Shown here piece after piece: positions 36,301 through 45,046 of a stretch of DNA of 64,000 bases; positions within the stretch are counted from its first letter, which is position 1, and every line of letters begins with the position of its first letter. The DNA comes from Eutypella sp. D-1. Lineage: Eukaryota; Ascomycota; Sordariomycetes; Xylariales; Diatrypaceae. The position numbers and the translations under genes were made by a program. The stretch lies in contig JAJTTP010000015.1 in NCBI GenBank assembly GCA_023313575.1, forward strand, positions 806,001 to 870,000. Reading direction: 5' to 3'. The notes under the pieces were generated by a model that worked only from the letters and a program-made list of their open reading frames with translations, was not told the origin of the DNA and made no database searches.

Positions 36301-37084
36301 CACCCTCTCTCTTGCCGCCTCGTCTATTGTAAATTCCATTCTATATTGTGCTTTTATGCTCTTTTCTGTTTGGTTAGAAGCTTTATAGGGGTATGCGAGT
36401 GTTGCCCATATCGCGTTGTGTACGGGACGTAATCGATAATGTGCCTACGTGTAGCCGGGTCGATGCAATATCCGCTATTTAACTCACATCTGCTATCGTC
36501 TAGCCGAAGGACTGCCGGCTTATACGGGCAGGCACCTTTCTTCCAAAGCTCTATGCCTTGGAGGAGCTCTATCCTTTGATGTTTATCACGTTCGTTACTA
36601 TTAAACCCTCCCTATGTCGAAGGGGATTTATGTTGTGGACAACCCGGAATTCAACTAGGTAACGCCTCGCACAAATACTGTACGCTTATGCACTTGGCCG
36701 GAGATCCACAGGAACCGTAGACGCCGGAATTACTTACATCGCCCCTATGGAAAATCCCACATTACCAGTTTATTTCCGCTGCCTATCTCCCTCGGACGAT
36801 GTGTCTTTCCAGCTCGTCCTATAGACCGAGGGCGGGTATATAACCGTTCCAGCTTCTACATCTCGGAAATTTCGAACATCTCGCGGATCAGTGTCCACGG
36901 CTTTCGCTGCGCAAGGCAATATACCCCTCTCCCATACTCGGGAAGAAAGACGTATGAAGGGCGTTCGTGCGTGTGTACTATGTAGGGTATGCTCCAACTT
37001 TATTGCTTCCTCTGCATGGATCTAGACCTAGTGATTGACTATACAGTTTTAAGTAAGTTTACCCTCTCCAACGAGAACATTCAA
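33349..37084. other. Gene-poor region
   Basis: About 3.7 kb without a supported gene. One exon-like fragment was considered at 35114-35151, spliced to 35193, but the implied intron is only 41 nt and the product short. A weak tRNA-like stretch at about 34740-34796 (-) keeps TGCAATTGGTAGAG-type A-box sequence but has no good B box. Coding signals are otherwise absent, with scattered taggta/tacctag motifs. Confidence 0.45.
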
Positions 37085-37192
37085 GGCCGCGTAGTGTACT
37101 GGTTGCACACTCTCACAATACCATCCGAAATCTCTCTACCTAACTTCCTCTGCCCTGTTGAGAGAAGAGCGGGTTCGACTCCCGCCGTGGCT
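37085..37192 (+). ncRNA. tRNA-like Pol III unit, copy 5
   Basis: Acceptor GGCCGCG/CGTGGCT, D stem GTGT/GCAC with loop ACTGGTT, anticodon stem CTCTC/GAGAG, variable loop AAGA, T arm GCGGG-TTCGACT-CCCGC with all five pairs canonical. The loop is 45 nt (begins ACAATACC, ends CCCTGTT). A box TAGTGTACTGG and B box GGTTCGACTCC are the cleanest of the family. A ctataca element lies at 37039-37045. T4 and T7 runs follow at 37200-37212. Confidence 0.66.
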
Positions 37193-37715
37193 ACATGTCT
37201 TTTCCTTTTTTTGTTTTTTCCCCCTTGTCGAGATCCACTGTGTACATAATTCTTTTCCATTCTCCATCCTCTAACTACGTGTGAATTGATGACAAATTAC
37301 GCAATGCCTAAGATATACTCAAGACTTTATAGTCTAGTCGTCGGATTGATTCATGTCGTTTACGTCTTCTGGCGGCCTCTTAATACCCCAATGCCTTGAC
37401 GAAAGCCATATCCGGGTCGTGTGTGTAAATTCCGCAACCTTTTGATCGATGTCAAGCATATTTACTATACTTTCCAATCGTCTTGAACGGAGAATGACGC
37501 CCAGTTCCCGCCATGTTTGTTACCCTTTCCCCAAGCCCCATTCTAGAAGTCAACCGCACCTGTAATTGTCATGTTTCGTATAAGGACCTCCGCAAGGCTT
37601 CAATACGAACTTAGAGCCTTAACCTGCAGCCGCACCTGTAAGAACGAGACCTTTAAGTTCGCTTCAAAGCTTATATATCAAAACAATTCCTAGGCATTTA
37701 ACAGACAGAGACTAA
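37193..37715. other. Spacer between tRNA-like copies 5 and 6
   Basis: About 520 bases with only the TATA-like block of copy 6 (37671-37680) identified. Confidence 0.5.
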
Positions 37716-37826
37716 GCCGCGTGGTGTACTGGTGCACGCTCTCACATATACCATCCGCATTTATCACTTACTATTTACATTCTCCCCCCTGTTGAGAGAG
37801 GAGCGGGTTCAACTCCCGCGGCGGCT
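37716..37826 (+). ncRNA. tRNA-like Pol III unit, copy 6
   Basis: Acceptor AGCCGCG against GGCGGCT (six pairs, last one mismatched). The D loop is one base short (ACTGG-T). A box TGGTGTACTGG, B box GGTTCAACTCC. The loop begins ACATATACCATCCGC, the same start as copies 3 and 4 on the other strand. Upstream ttatatatcaaaacaattcc (37671-37690) closely matches copy 2. T6 at 37836-37841. Confidence 0.63.
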
Positions 37827-38952
37827 AACATTATCTTTTTTCCCATTTGTTTCCACTACGGACCTTCGTTTATAATTATTTACTGTTGTATCTTATTACT
37901 ACTCCAACTTTCTTTTACAGAATTTATAATTTACAGTGGAAACCAAGCTCATTCTATCCCTTGGGTTGGTATATAAGAATCAAATAACCCCCAGTCTTAA
38001 AAGTACTCGCCCACTTGGCTTACGCGTAATACAGGGACTAAAAGGTTTCACTTAATCTTTAACAGCCACCTCGATTACTTCCTAGCAATAATATACCGAC
38101 TTTGCGTTCTTGTCTTATCATAGCACACCTATTATCATTATCATTATTATGTTTACTATATTACTGGCAAGAAATTAGCGAAATGGTGACTGGGGAGGAG
38201 AGTAGCCGTAGAGGAGCGCATATCGAACATCCGCACAGACTAATTAGCGATCGGGACCTATTGGCCCGCCTGCATCTCCTGTGAAGGTGCTTAGTGTGTG
38301 TATGAATGGCTAAATTGATCCTTGGTTTTGGGAGTCCCTGCTTCGCAGTCCAGCCTGTTTACTCGATGAGCAAGCCTTTCTTGCTATTAGCGGGGAACAA
38401 ATAGGGGTAGTGCGCCCCACACCTTGAGTGTATATGTAAATGTGCCTGGCCCTGATGGTCACTCCACCTCGCATGGAATACAATGAGTATTCATTCACCT
38501 GTCTTATATTTTACACCTTAGATGGCGAGGGGGTTTATTAACTACTGCAGCTTGTTAAAACGGGACACCTCCCTTCCCCTTAAAAGAAATCATGTGCAAG
38601 CTAATGCCGCTGGCTCCTACGCTTTAATTTACCGAAGTCACTGCAAGATCGTTATTATCACTGTAGTCGGGTTCGACGTGAGGAGGAGCACTATGGCGCC
38701 TTATGCTCCCTTGTATGCCGTTTATTCAAAGTTTATCGGATGCCTCCAACCCAGAGGCAGCTAGTCGCTCCATTGGGATTATTTTGTCTCCTTAGTAGAA
38801 ACCATACCCCGCTCTGGAGAGACTTCAGCATCAAACCTTTTTCATATTAAGGCAATATGCTCTAAGCCTTGTGGAGGTGGCATGGTCTTGGCGACCGATC
38901 CTAAAGTGGCGAGGACCTCTTTTCAATATAAAGGGTATGGGATCACTCCCAT
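37827..38952. other. Gene-poor spacer
   Basis: No gene supported. Frames at 38102-38284 and 38522-38764 are short and without homology cues. Confidence 0.45.
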
Positions 38953-39019
38953 CTAGATAGTCTCTCGTTTAGCTAGCCAGCGATCAATCTAAGTATTCAT
39001 CCCTTCTATATCTTCTGTT
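38953..39019 (-). repeat. Dispersed inverted repeat, copy B (67-bp core)
   Basis: Partner of the core at 1002-1068, in opposite orientation, two mismatches. It ends about 40 bases before the cyanovirin-N-like fragment, so it may be the leader of that former gene. Confidence 0.85.
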
Positions 39020-39060
39020 ATATATTTTCAAAAAGCACTAAGAATCATCGGATCGGCGAC

Positions 39061-39223
39061 TTCATCGAACTTATCTGCGAAGCTCAGAGGAACGATGGCA
39101 CCTGGGTTGAGGCCAAGCTGGACCTCAGTCGTTACCTTGGGAATGATGACGGAAACTTGGTGACGGGTAAAACCAATGCATGCCTCAAGGACGAAGCAGG
39201 TGTCAGGGGTTTATGGGCTGAGT
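39061..39223 (+). pseudogene. Cyanovirin-N homology (CVNH) domain fragment
   Basis: Translating from 39061 gives FIELICEAQRNDGTWVEAKL, then DLSRYLGNDDGNLVTGKT and a stop at about 39221-39223. The order hydrophobic-x-C-x(n)-G-x-W/x-LDL-x(3)-hydrophobic-GN-x-DG-x-L is the signature of a CVNH half-domain, a lectin fold common in filamentous ascomycetes. There is no ATG in frame just upstream and no N-terminal half is recognisable, so this is a truncated or relict copy, or a last exon whose partner I cannot find. Confidence 0.4.
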
Positions 39224-40203
39224 AAGCATGCGATGTTGTGTGCTGGCTGAGAGCTCACTGCGGGGTAGCAGATATATAGGCTCAAACCGGCTCCCCGGTC
39301 TTTTCTACCCTTCCTGCTCCTCAGATCTCAGACTAGTCCCTAATATACCGTATACTGCTCCTATCACTCTGATCTCCCTACGAAGAACTGACAGCCGGTC
39401 AAATGAAGGGTGCAAGATTCGACCTACATCGTAATGCCAGTGGCGAGGATGGTTTTCTCATAACTACCTAAAGTAAGTACTGAACAAAATCGACTCCCCA
39501 AAAGAAATTTCGTTAATACAAGGATTGGACAGAGCCGTACGTCTCAGGCAGAGGATGCCCTTATACTATATATATATATATTCTGCCCTTTGGCTCATGC
39601 TTATCGACCTCAACCTTCCGGCCACTCGTTTAATACTTGTTAAGGATGATGCCCAGCCCTTGGCTGGATATTGCGGGAAGGCCTGGTCACAATGAAGATT
39701 GAATGACGCATGGAGATTATTGATTTCTAAATCGTGAAGGACTTTTAGGGGTTATGAGGTATAATAATGCAAGGCGTTGCCAACACACCTATATATATCA
39801 CATCCGCATCGCATCGCACGTAATAAGAAGTGCAAATTAATGCCGGCCTTCCCCACTTTGATAAGTTGCAACTACTGCTTTCCTGGTCCACACTGCGTAA
39901 GCTGGTTGGCGCAGATTATATGGGGTTAAATTGATAGTATTGCAAGAAGATGGCTAATATAGAAAGAGGGAATCCCAGCTATGGCTGGCCGCAGGCAAGA
40001 TGTATATAGCTGAGCAGGTGAAATTCCAGCCTGGAAATCACATCCAGCCAGTATAGCTCATTATATTACGTCGATCGTGACTACGAGCACTGCCTTCCCT
40101 AGTTTCAATATAACTCGATCTCACGCTATGCCAGGACCTGTCGAGCGTTAAGCCGCTCGACCAAGTCTCGATACTATGACTTACAGTATCTGCTGTAACT
40201 ATC

Positions 40204-40419
40204 TCATGGGTAGAGTAAATGAGGGTTGATTATGGCGATGTTCGCTTCGGGGTTTGTGAGAGTGGGCACCACCAGCGGCAGAGTGCTAGCATCAAATAGG
40301 GGTTCCAAGATATAGTCGAAGTTGCCGAAGAACACATAAAACATGATACGATTCACGGGCACTAACTGCAAGTTATGGGGTTTCTGACACCTGAGGGTCG
40401 TTTTGGTGTCTACGATTAC
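40204..40419 (-). pseudogene. Orphan protein-like open frame
   Basis: A 71-codon stop-to-stop frame on the minus strand contains the natural-looking segments PVNRIMFYVFFGNFDYIL and EPLFDASTLPLVVPTLTNPE. It has no ATG near its start and begins just after an AG that could be a splice acceptor. A short ATG-led segment about 130 bases upstream (MSFIGVGLSLSGANLID, minus strand) might be a first exon, but the phases do not close. I do not recognise the family. It is likely an exon of a decayed or missed gene. Confidence 0.25.
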
Positions 40420-40832
40420 CTAATCGGACTTCGGACTTTCAAACAAGTCCTTGAGTTCTTACGACGTATGTAGGAGTAAACATATTTCAAGGTTGTAGTT
40501 GATCTAGGCTACCCGTCGATCAGGTTAGCGCCCGAGAGGCTGAGACCCACCCCTATAAAAGACATTATGTATGGTGCGTCGCCAGCTCCTGTGAAACCAG
40601 GGGCCCCTTCAGCCCCTTGGCGCAAGTTTTGCTATCCCTGCTTTTATCAAGCCGAATTCAAAACATCTTAACATATTTTCTTCCCCAGCAAGCTTACACG
40701 TTTCGAGCGGGTATATAATTCCCATCGAATATAGCCCTTAGCGATCTTGTACTCGCTTAGGAGCATTGTCTTGTGTGAGGAGATATAGTCCGCCCACCCC
40801 CTGGGGTGGCTATCTAGAGCCAGGTCTATATA

Positions 40833-40852
40833 TAGGGGGCTTCGCCCCCCTA
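40833..40852. repeat. GC-rich perfect hairpin with CTTCGC loop
   Basis: TAGGGGG pairs with CCCCCTA around a CTTCGC loop, a UUCG-type stable hairpin in an otherwise AT-rich setting, about 440 bases upstream of the secreted repeat protein. There is no T-run next to it, so a Pol III terminator is unlikely. Function unknown. Confidence 0.6.
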
Positions 40853-41288
40853 CATCCATTGGGAAGGGCCAAGGCGTTATGATCTATCTATCTTAGCCTT
40901 GAAAATATATCACTCTGGCGAGCCTCCGTCGTATTCGCGGGCACCTATCACTCTGGTCCTATAGACCCCTGACATCTTGATTCTGTTTCGGCTACTATCT
41001 GATAATGCCCAGGTTGGCTCTTAGAATAAACGGTAGAATTCGAGATATAATAGAATGATACGTAGGATAATAGACCAGAAATATGTATAAAATAGCGTGC
41101 CATCGCCATATTCTCCCAGTCTCTTGACATTTCTATCTTCAACGCAGTGCGCTTCATTTCAGCGGTCCGGTACCATTATCATTTTTCAACCATTTCCTTC
41201 TTACAGATCACCGACATCTCCTTACTCTACTAATCAACTCCAAACTACTTAAGTGCTCAATCCAAGTTAACCCGATTCATTATTCAAG

Positions 41289-41935
41289 ATGCGTTTCCTC
41301 CCAGTCCTCGCCGGTCTCCTTACCGCTACTGCGGTTACCCGTAGGTTCCCAGCTGTACCATCACGCCTTTTCCTTTTCAGATATGGAGTGTCTAACCAGT
41401 TCATGTAGGTCCGGCCCATGTCAAGCGCCAGATGTGCAACAACAACAAGGGTGTTTGCCAGGGAGGCGTATGCTCAGACATCGGTGGGGGCGGCGACATC
41501 GAGGACCCCGTCTGCGCGGCCTCTGGCGACGGTCAGCAGAACAATGCCGGCTTCGGCGATTTCACCGACTTCATCAATGGCAACACTGGCAATGCTGGCA
41601 ACAATAATAACAATAACGGCAGCGGCCAAGCGACCTCGGGCGATGGTGCCCCTTGCAACCAAAACAAGGGCGTCTGCTCAAACGGCGTGTGCTCGGATAT
41701 TGGTGGTGGCGGCGATTTAGAGGATCCTATATGCACAGCGGGAGGAACTTCTGCCGGTGGAAACAATAACAACAATAATAACGGCAACAACAACGGCGGC
41801 AACAACAACGGCGGCGGTCAAGCAGCCACGGGAGATGGTGCCCCCTGCAACCAGAACAAGGGCGTCTGCTCAAACGGCGTGTGCTCGGATATCGGCGGTG
41901 GCGGCGACTTGGAGGACCCCATCTGCCAGGCTTAA
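41289..41935 (+). CDS. Small secreted cysteine-rich protein with three tandem repeats
   Basis: Two exons, 41289-41340 and 41409-41935, with a 68-nt intron (GTAGGT donor, ATGTAG acceptor), give about 192 aa. The first 18 residues (RFLPVLAGLLTATAVT) are a signal peptide whose coding sequence is interrupted by the intron, a common layout for secreted fungal proteins. A dibasic KR site (HVKRQ) follows, so Kex2-type processing is likely. Then come three 27-residue units with pattern C-N-x-N-K-G-V-C-x2-G-V-C-S-D-I-G4-D-[IL]-E-D-P-[IV]-C at 41435-41515, 41654-41734 and 41846-41926. Units 2 and 3 are identical in protein. The linkers are rich in Asn and Gly. Four cysteines per unit suggest two disulfides each. 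I recognise no family; a secreted peptide precursor or effector-like protein are both possible. Confidence 0.8.
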
Positions 41936-42691
41936 AGACGACTAACGCACAAGGTGCAGTTTATATAGTGATTAGCAGGGCTAGGAGCTGTTAGGTGAAT
42001 GTATCGAAGATGCAAGTAAATACCCGTGGGACTTTGCACTACATGGGGGGCCTTCAAGCACTGTGACTGCGGCACACTTATCTGCCTCCGCCGCCTACGT
42101 ATGCATTTTGGTTGTGGGACTTATTACCCCATTTACGTTGCTCGTGACAGAACGAAACCTTCTTGCTCCCATCAACGTGTATAGCGACCACCTGGGGATC
42201 TTATGCCCTGAAAGGTCTCAAGGCAAGTGAAGATGCTCCCCTCGTCGTAGTACTTATAGATGCAGGATGTATCATAATTGGCCTAGCCAATCTCCCCGTC
42301 AGTATCTCAATTCATCCGACCGTCAAATTGGCAGGGTCTGTATGTAGATAGAGTGTAGGATCAGAACATCTCTCCTGACATTTTCATTGAAAGCCGTTGA
42401 CCGATCAGGCCCCCGCGAAAGTTTATGGCCCAGCTATATATTTGACCAAGAATGAAGTCGGGCCATAAATATTCGCGCCCGCGTGTCGATCTGCCTTACG
42501 CGCTTAAGCATCCAATAGCAGGGGGCCAACCCCACTATATACACCTGGTTCTAAATAGCCACTCCAGGGGGTAATTAGGTGGTTCATATGTCTCTTAGCA
42601 TGGGGGTCTAAATGATTTTGCATCTTGCTTTCTAAGCCACCTATAATCATGCCGTGAATATCGCATATATCAATGCAATTGTGATCCCTAA
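41936..42691. other. Intergenic
   Basis: Contains an inverted repeat tttatggccc/gggccataaa at 42422-42469 (28-nt loop) and the TATA-like element of tRNA-like copy 7. No gene seen. Confidence 0.5.
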
Positions 42692-42796
42692 TGCCGTGAG
42701 GTGTACTGGTTTTACGCTCTCACAAACGTTCCGCATTACCTCTACTCCTTACCTCGCCCTGATGAGAGAGAAGCAGGTTCAATTCCTGCCGTGGCT
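42692..42796 (+). ncRNA. tRNA-like Pol III unit, copy 7
   Basis: Most diverged copy: acceptor TGCCGTG/CGTGGCT with a T-T first pair, and a weakened D stem. A box region GAGGTGTACTGG, B box GGTTCAATTCC. The anticodon stem CTCTC/GAGAG is kept. The loop begins ACAAACGTTCC and ends CCCTGAT, sharing the A variant with copy 3. TATA-like catatatca at 42664-42672, T5 at 42804-42808. It lies about 360 bases before the HET gene. Confidence 0.58.
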
Positions 42797-43159
42797 ACTG
42801 TTCTTTTTATAGCCTACTAGTCTGTACTCTTTCCCCTTATCGTCTGCCCCCCTCTTTTTATCTCTTCCTAACCGAGGTTAGTGATTGGATAACCCATACA
42901 CATGCAGGAAGATCAATGTAGAATAGGGCATAGACCGAAGGCGGGCTTCAGCGGCTACAGGGCGGCTATTTTCAGACAGCTATGCGGAGTTATCAATGAA
43001 TTTCTTATATATTATGTGAGTCGCTTTGATCAGACCACCATGAACACCAGGTAGGTCCGCTACTTTGCACTGAGATACACCATATCAACAATTGAATACA
43101 CGCTCCTAGGCTTTGCTGTATACTTCGAATCTTGCTTTCTTACAGCTATCAAATATAAA
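42797..43159. other. Upstream region of the HET gene
   Basis: CT-rich tract just after copy 7 (42805-42870), then AT-rich sequence leading to ATG 43160. No TATA box is certain. Confidence 0.45.
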
Positions 43160-45046
43160 ATGCCTTCACCGTTCGCATATGTTCCTCTGAAAGAGCACGA
43201 TGAGATAAGATTACTCGCTCTAGAGCCCGCGTCCAACCTTGGCGATACACTGAAAGGTTCCCTTGAGCATACTACACTCAGCTTCAAGGAAGATGACGTC
43301 CTGGAACCTTACGTCGCCTTGTCGTATGTTTGGGGTGATCCTACCCCGGTTGACACAATCTTCCTAGACGGCTGCGAGGTTGGCATCACTTTGAACCTAG
43401 GTACGGCGCTGAGAAACATCCGCGATGGGTCGAGAACGCACCGGATATGGATCGACGCCCTATGCATAGACCAAGGATGCATCCCAGAGAGAAATATACA
43501 GGTGTCACTCATGGGGCAGATCTACCTCACGGCGAAGAGCACAATAATCTACCTCGGGGAGCTTAGCCCCGATGTCGAGTTCGTGTTCAGAAAAGTCCCG
43601 CGATTGACGTCGCGATTTCAGAAGGATATAGATCTGATGCCCGAATGTCCAATGCACAGTTTGGAGGAAGACTGCAAACGAGGGCGTTGCAAGGCGCTGG
43701 ATGATATCTTACCCGTGAACGACGCAGCGATCAGGGATCTGCTAACCAGGCCATGGTTTGCTCGGGTATGGGTATTTCAGGAACTAGCCCTCTCGAGCGA
43801 CCCCTGGGTCCAGTGCGGGAGACTGAGGGTGCGATGGCAATATCTCTGCTCGTTCCTCCTCCCTGTGCTAGAGCGCGTATATAAGACAGAACGCCAACCA
43901 ATCGAGAACGCTGGAGCAACAGCGGCTGATAATCCATCGAAAGGTGTACATGTTCTGAGGCACATGAACGAAGTTCGCGAGGCCATATACCATGCCAGCC
44001 GCTTTGGGGATTTCCAAGCTGGCCAACAACTGGAATTCCTTACCCTCTGGCGTATTCTTGGGGGCCGGCTTGGGAGTCAATCGAGTGACCCCAGGGATAT
44101 GATCTACGCACATATGGGTCTTCATTCCGACCGGTCACGCGTAAAGCGACTTATCAAGATCGACTACAGCAAGTCTACCAGAGAAGTCTTCGCTGCAGCT
44201 GGTCACTATTTCTGGAGATATACCGATCAATTGAAATTATCAGGTGTGTTCACAAAATCCCAGCTCAGGTCTATCCTGCCATCTTGGGCTCCAGACTGGG
44301 GTGTTCACTCGTCATCGAGGCTCTTGAATGATAGGACTGGCGAGGACAATGCACCGTCTATAGAAAGCTTACTTATCTCCTATCCCTATGGATTGCGAAC
44401 TGTTAGGTGGGTCAGTGATCCATTGCTACCTCCTGAAAAGCTTTCTGTCATCTTGAGTTGGTGGAGGTTTGGAGGCATGTCCTTTGACGAGGAGCCGCGT
44501 CATAGCCCGGGATCATGTGGCAGAAGGGAATGGAATGGTCTTATGCGAGCGCTTTATGGTAAGCATCATGAGCCAACTTCGCTGGCTCAATCGCACCCAA
44601 TCAACTGGGCAGAGAAAATTGGGTCGGATCGTGACTTCGATAGCGCCTTCGCATATCTCGCAAGCTATGTCAGAGGTGACATGAAATTCTTTTCCCTGGA
44701 GACGCGAGCCCGCTTGGCACTAATGTCCAATTGCGAGGTCATTTTGGTTGACGAGAGTGTACGCGAGGGTGATATTATCTTTGATATCAGATTTGTCGAA
44801 GGTGATTACGACTGTGTGTCACGACCGCAGCTCGTTGTCCGCAGACTGGAACCCCAGGTTGCATACCAACAACTTGACGCCAAGATTATCGAGAAGGTCC
44901 GCTCTTCACCGTCACGGGAAGCTCCTATCCCAGAAGACCTTGTCATCGAACACTGCCGCCTGATCGCTAGGTCTGGAGAGAAGTCGGACAACGGGAGTCT
45001 TGGAATCTATCACGAAGACAGAGAATGCTGGTTTGCAATCCACTAA
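43160..45046 (+). CDS. HET-domain protein (heterokaryon incompatibility family)
   Basis: Single exon, 628 aa. The HET domain (PF06985-type) occupies about residues 45-210, with its usual blocks: YVALSYVWGD near 51, HRIWIDALCIDQ near 94, ER-x2-QV-x2-MGQIY near 113-121, then a segment WFARVWVFQELALS near 199. A conserved helical region follows (VLRHMNEVREAIYHASR) and SSDPRDMIYAHMGL near 310, typical of full-length HET proteins. The frame is intact. HET proteins control non-self recognition and regulated cell death during hyphal fusion; partner and trigger cannot be inferred. It stands alone, with no NLR gene beside it, next to gene-poor DNA. Confidence 0.92.
   Translation: MPSPFAYVPLKEHDEIRLLALEPASNLGDTLKGSLEHTTLSFKEDDVLEPYVALSYVWGDPTPVDTIFLDGCEVGITLNLGTALRNIRDGSRTHRIWIDALCIDQGCIPERNIQVSLMGQIYLTAKSTIIYLGELSPDVEFVFRKVPRLTSRFQKDIDLMPECPMHSLEEDCKRGRCKALDDILPVNDAAIRDLLTRPWFARVWVFQELALSSDPWVQCGRLRVRWQYLCSFLLPVLERVYKTERQPIENAGATAADNPSKGVHVLRHMNEVREAIYHASRFGDFQAGQQLEFLTLWRILGGRLGSQSSDPRDMIYAHMGLHSDRSRVKRLIKIDYSKSTREVFAAAGHYFWRYTDQLKLSGVFTKSQLRSILPSWAPDWGVHSSSRLLNDRTGEDNAPSIESLLISYPYGLRTVRWVSDPLLPPEKLSVILSWWRFGGMSFDEEPRHSPGSCGRREWNGLMRALYGKHHEPTSLAQSHPINWAEKIGSDRDFDSAFAYLASYVRGDMKFFSLETRARLALMSNCEVILVDESVREGDIIFDIRFVEGDYDCVSRPQLVVRRLEPQVAYQQLDAKIIEKVRSSPSREAPIPEDLVIEHCRLIARSGEKSDNGSLGIYHEDRECWFAIH

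Larger units (their letters stand above)
39224..41288. other. Gene-poor region upstream of the secreted repeat protein
   Basis: Includes a TA microsatellite at about 39567-39581, a GC-rich hairpin at 40833-40852 and an orphan coding-like frame at 40204-40419 (-), listed separately. The last 150 bases before ATG 41289 are CT/AT-rich leader-like sequence. A minus-strand 63-codon frame at 40668-40859 is protein-like in part but unidentified. Confidence 0.45.

Noticed and set aside
23503..42796. Possibility that the repeated units form a CRISPR-like or other direct-repeat array
   Set aside because: They are on both strands, widely and unevenly spaced, internally structured with A/B boxes, and the genome is fungal.
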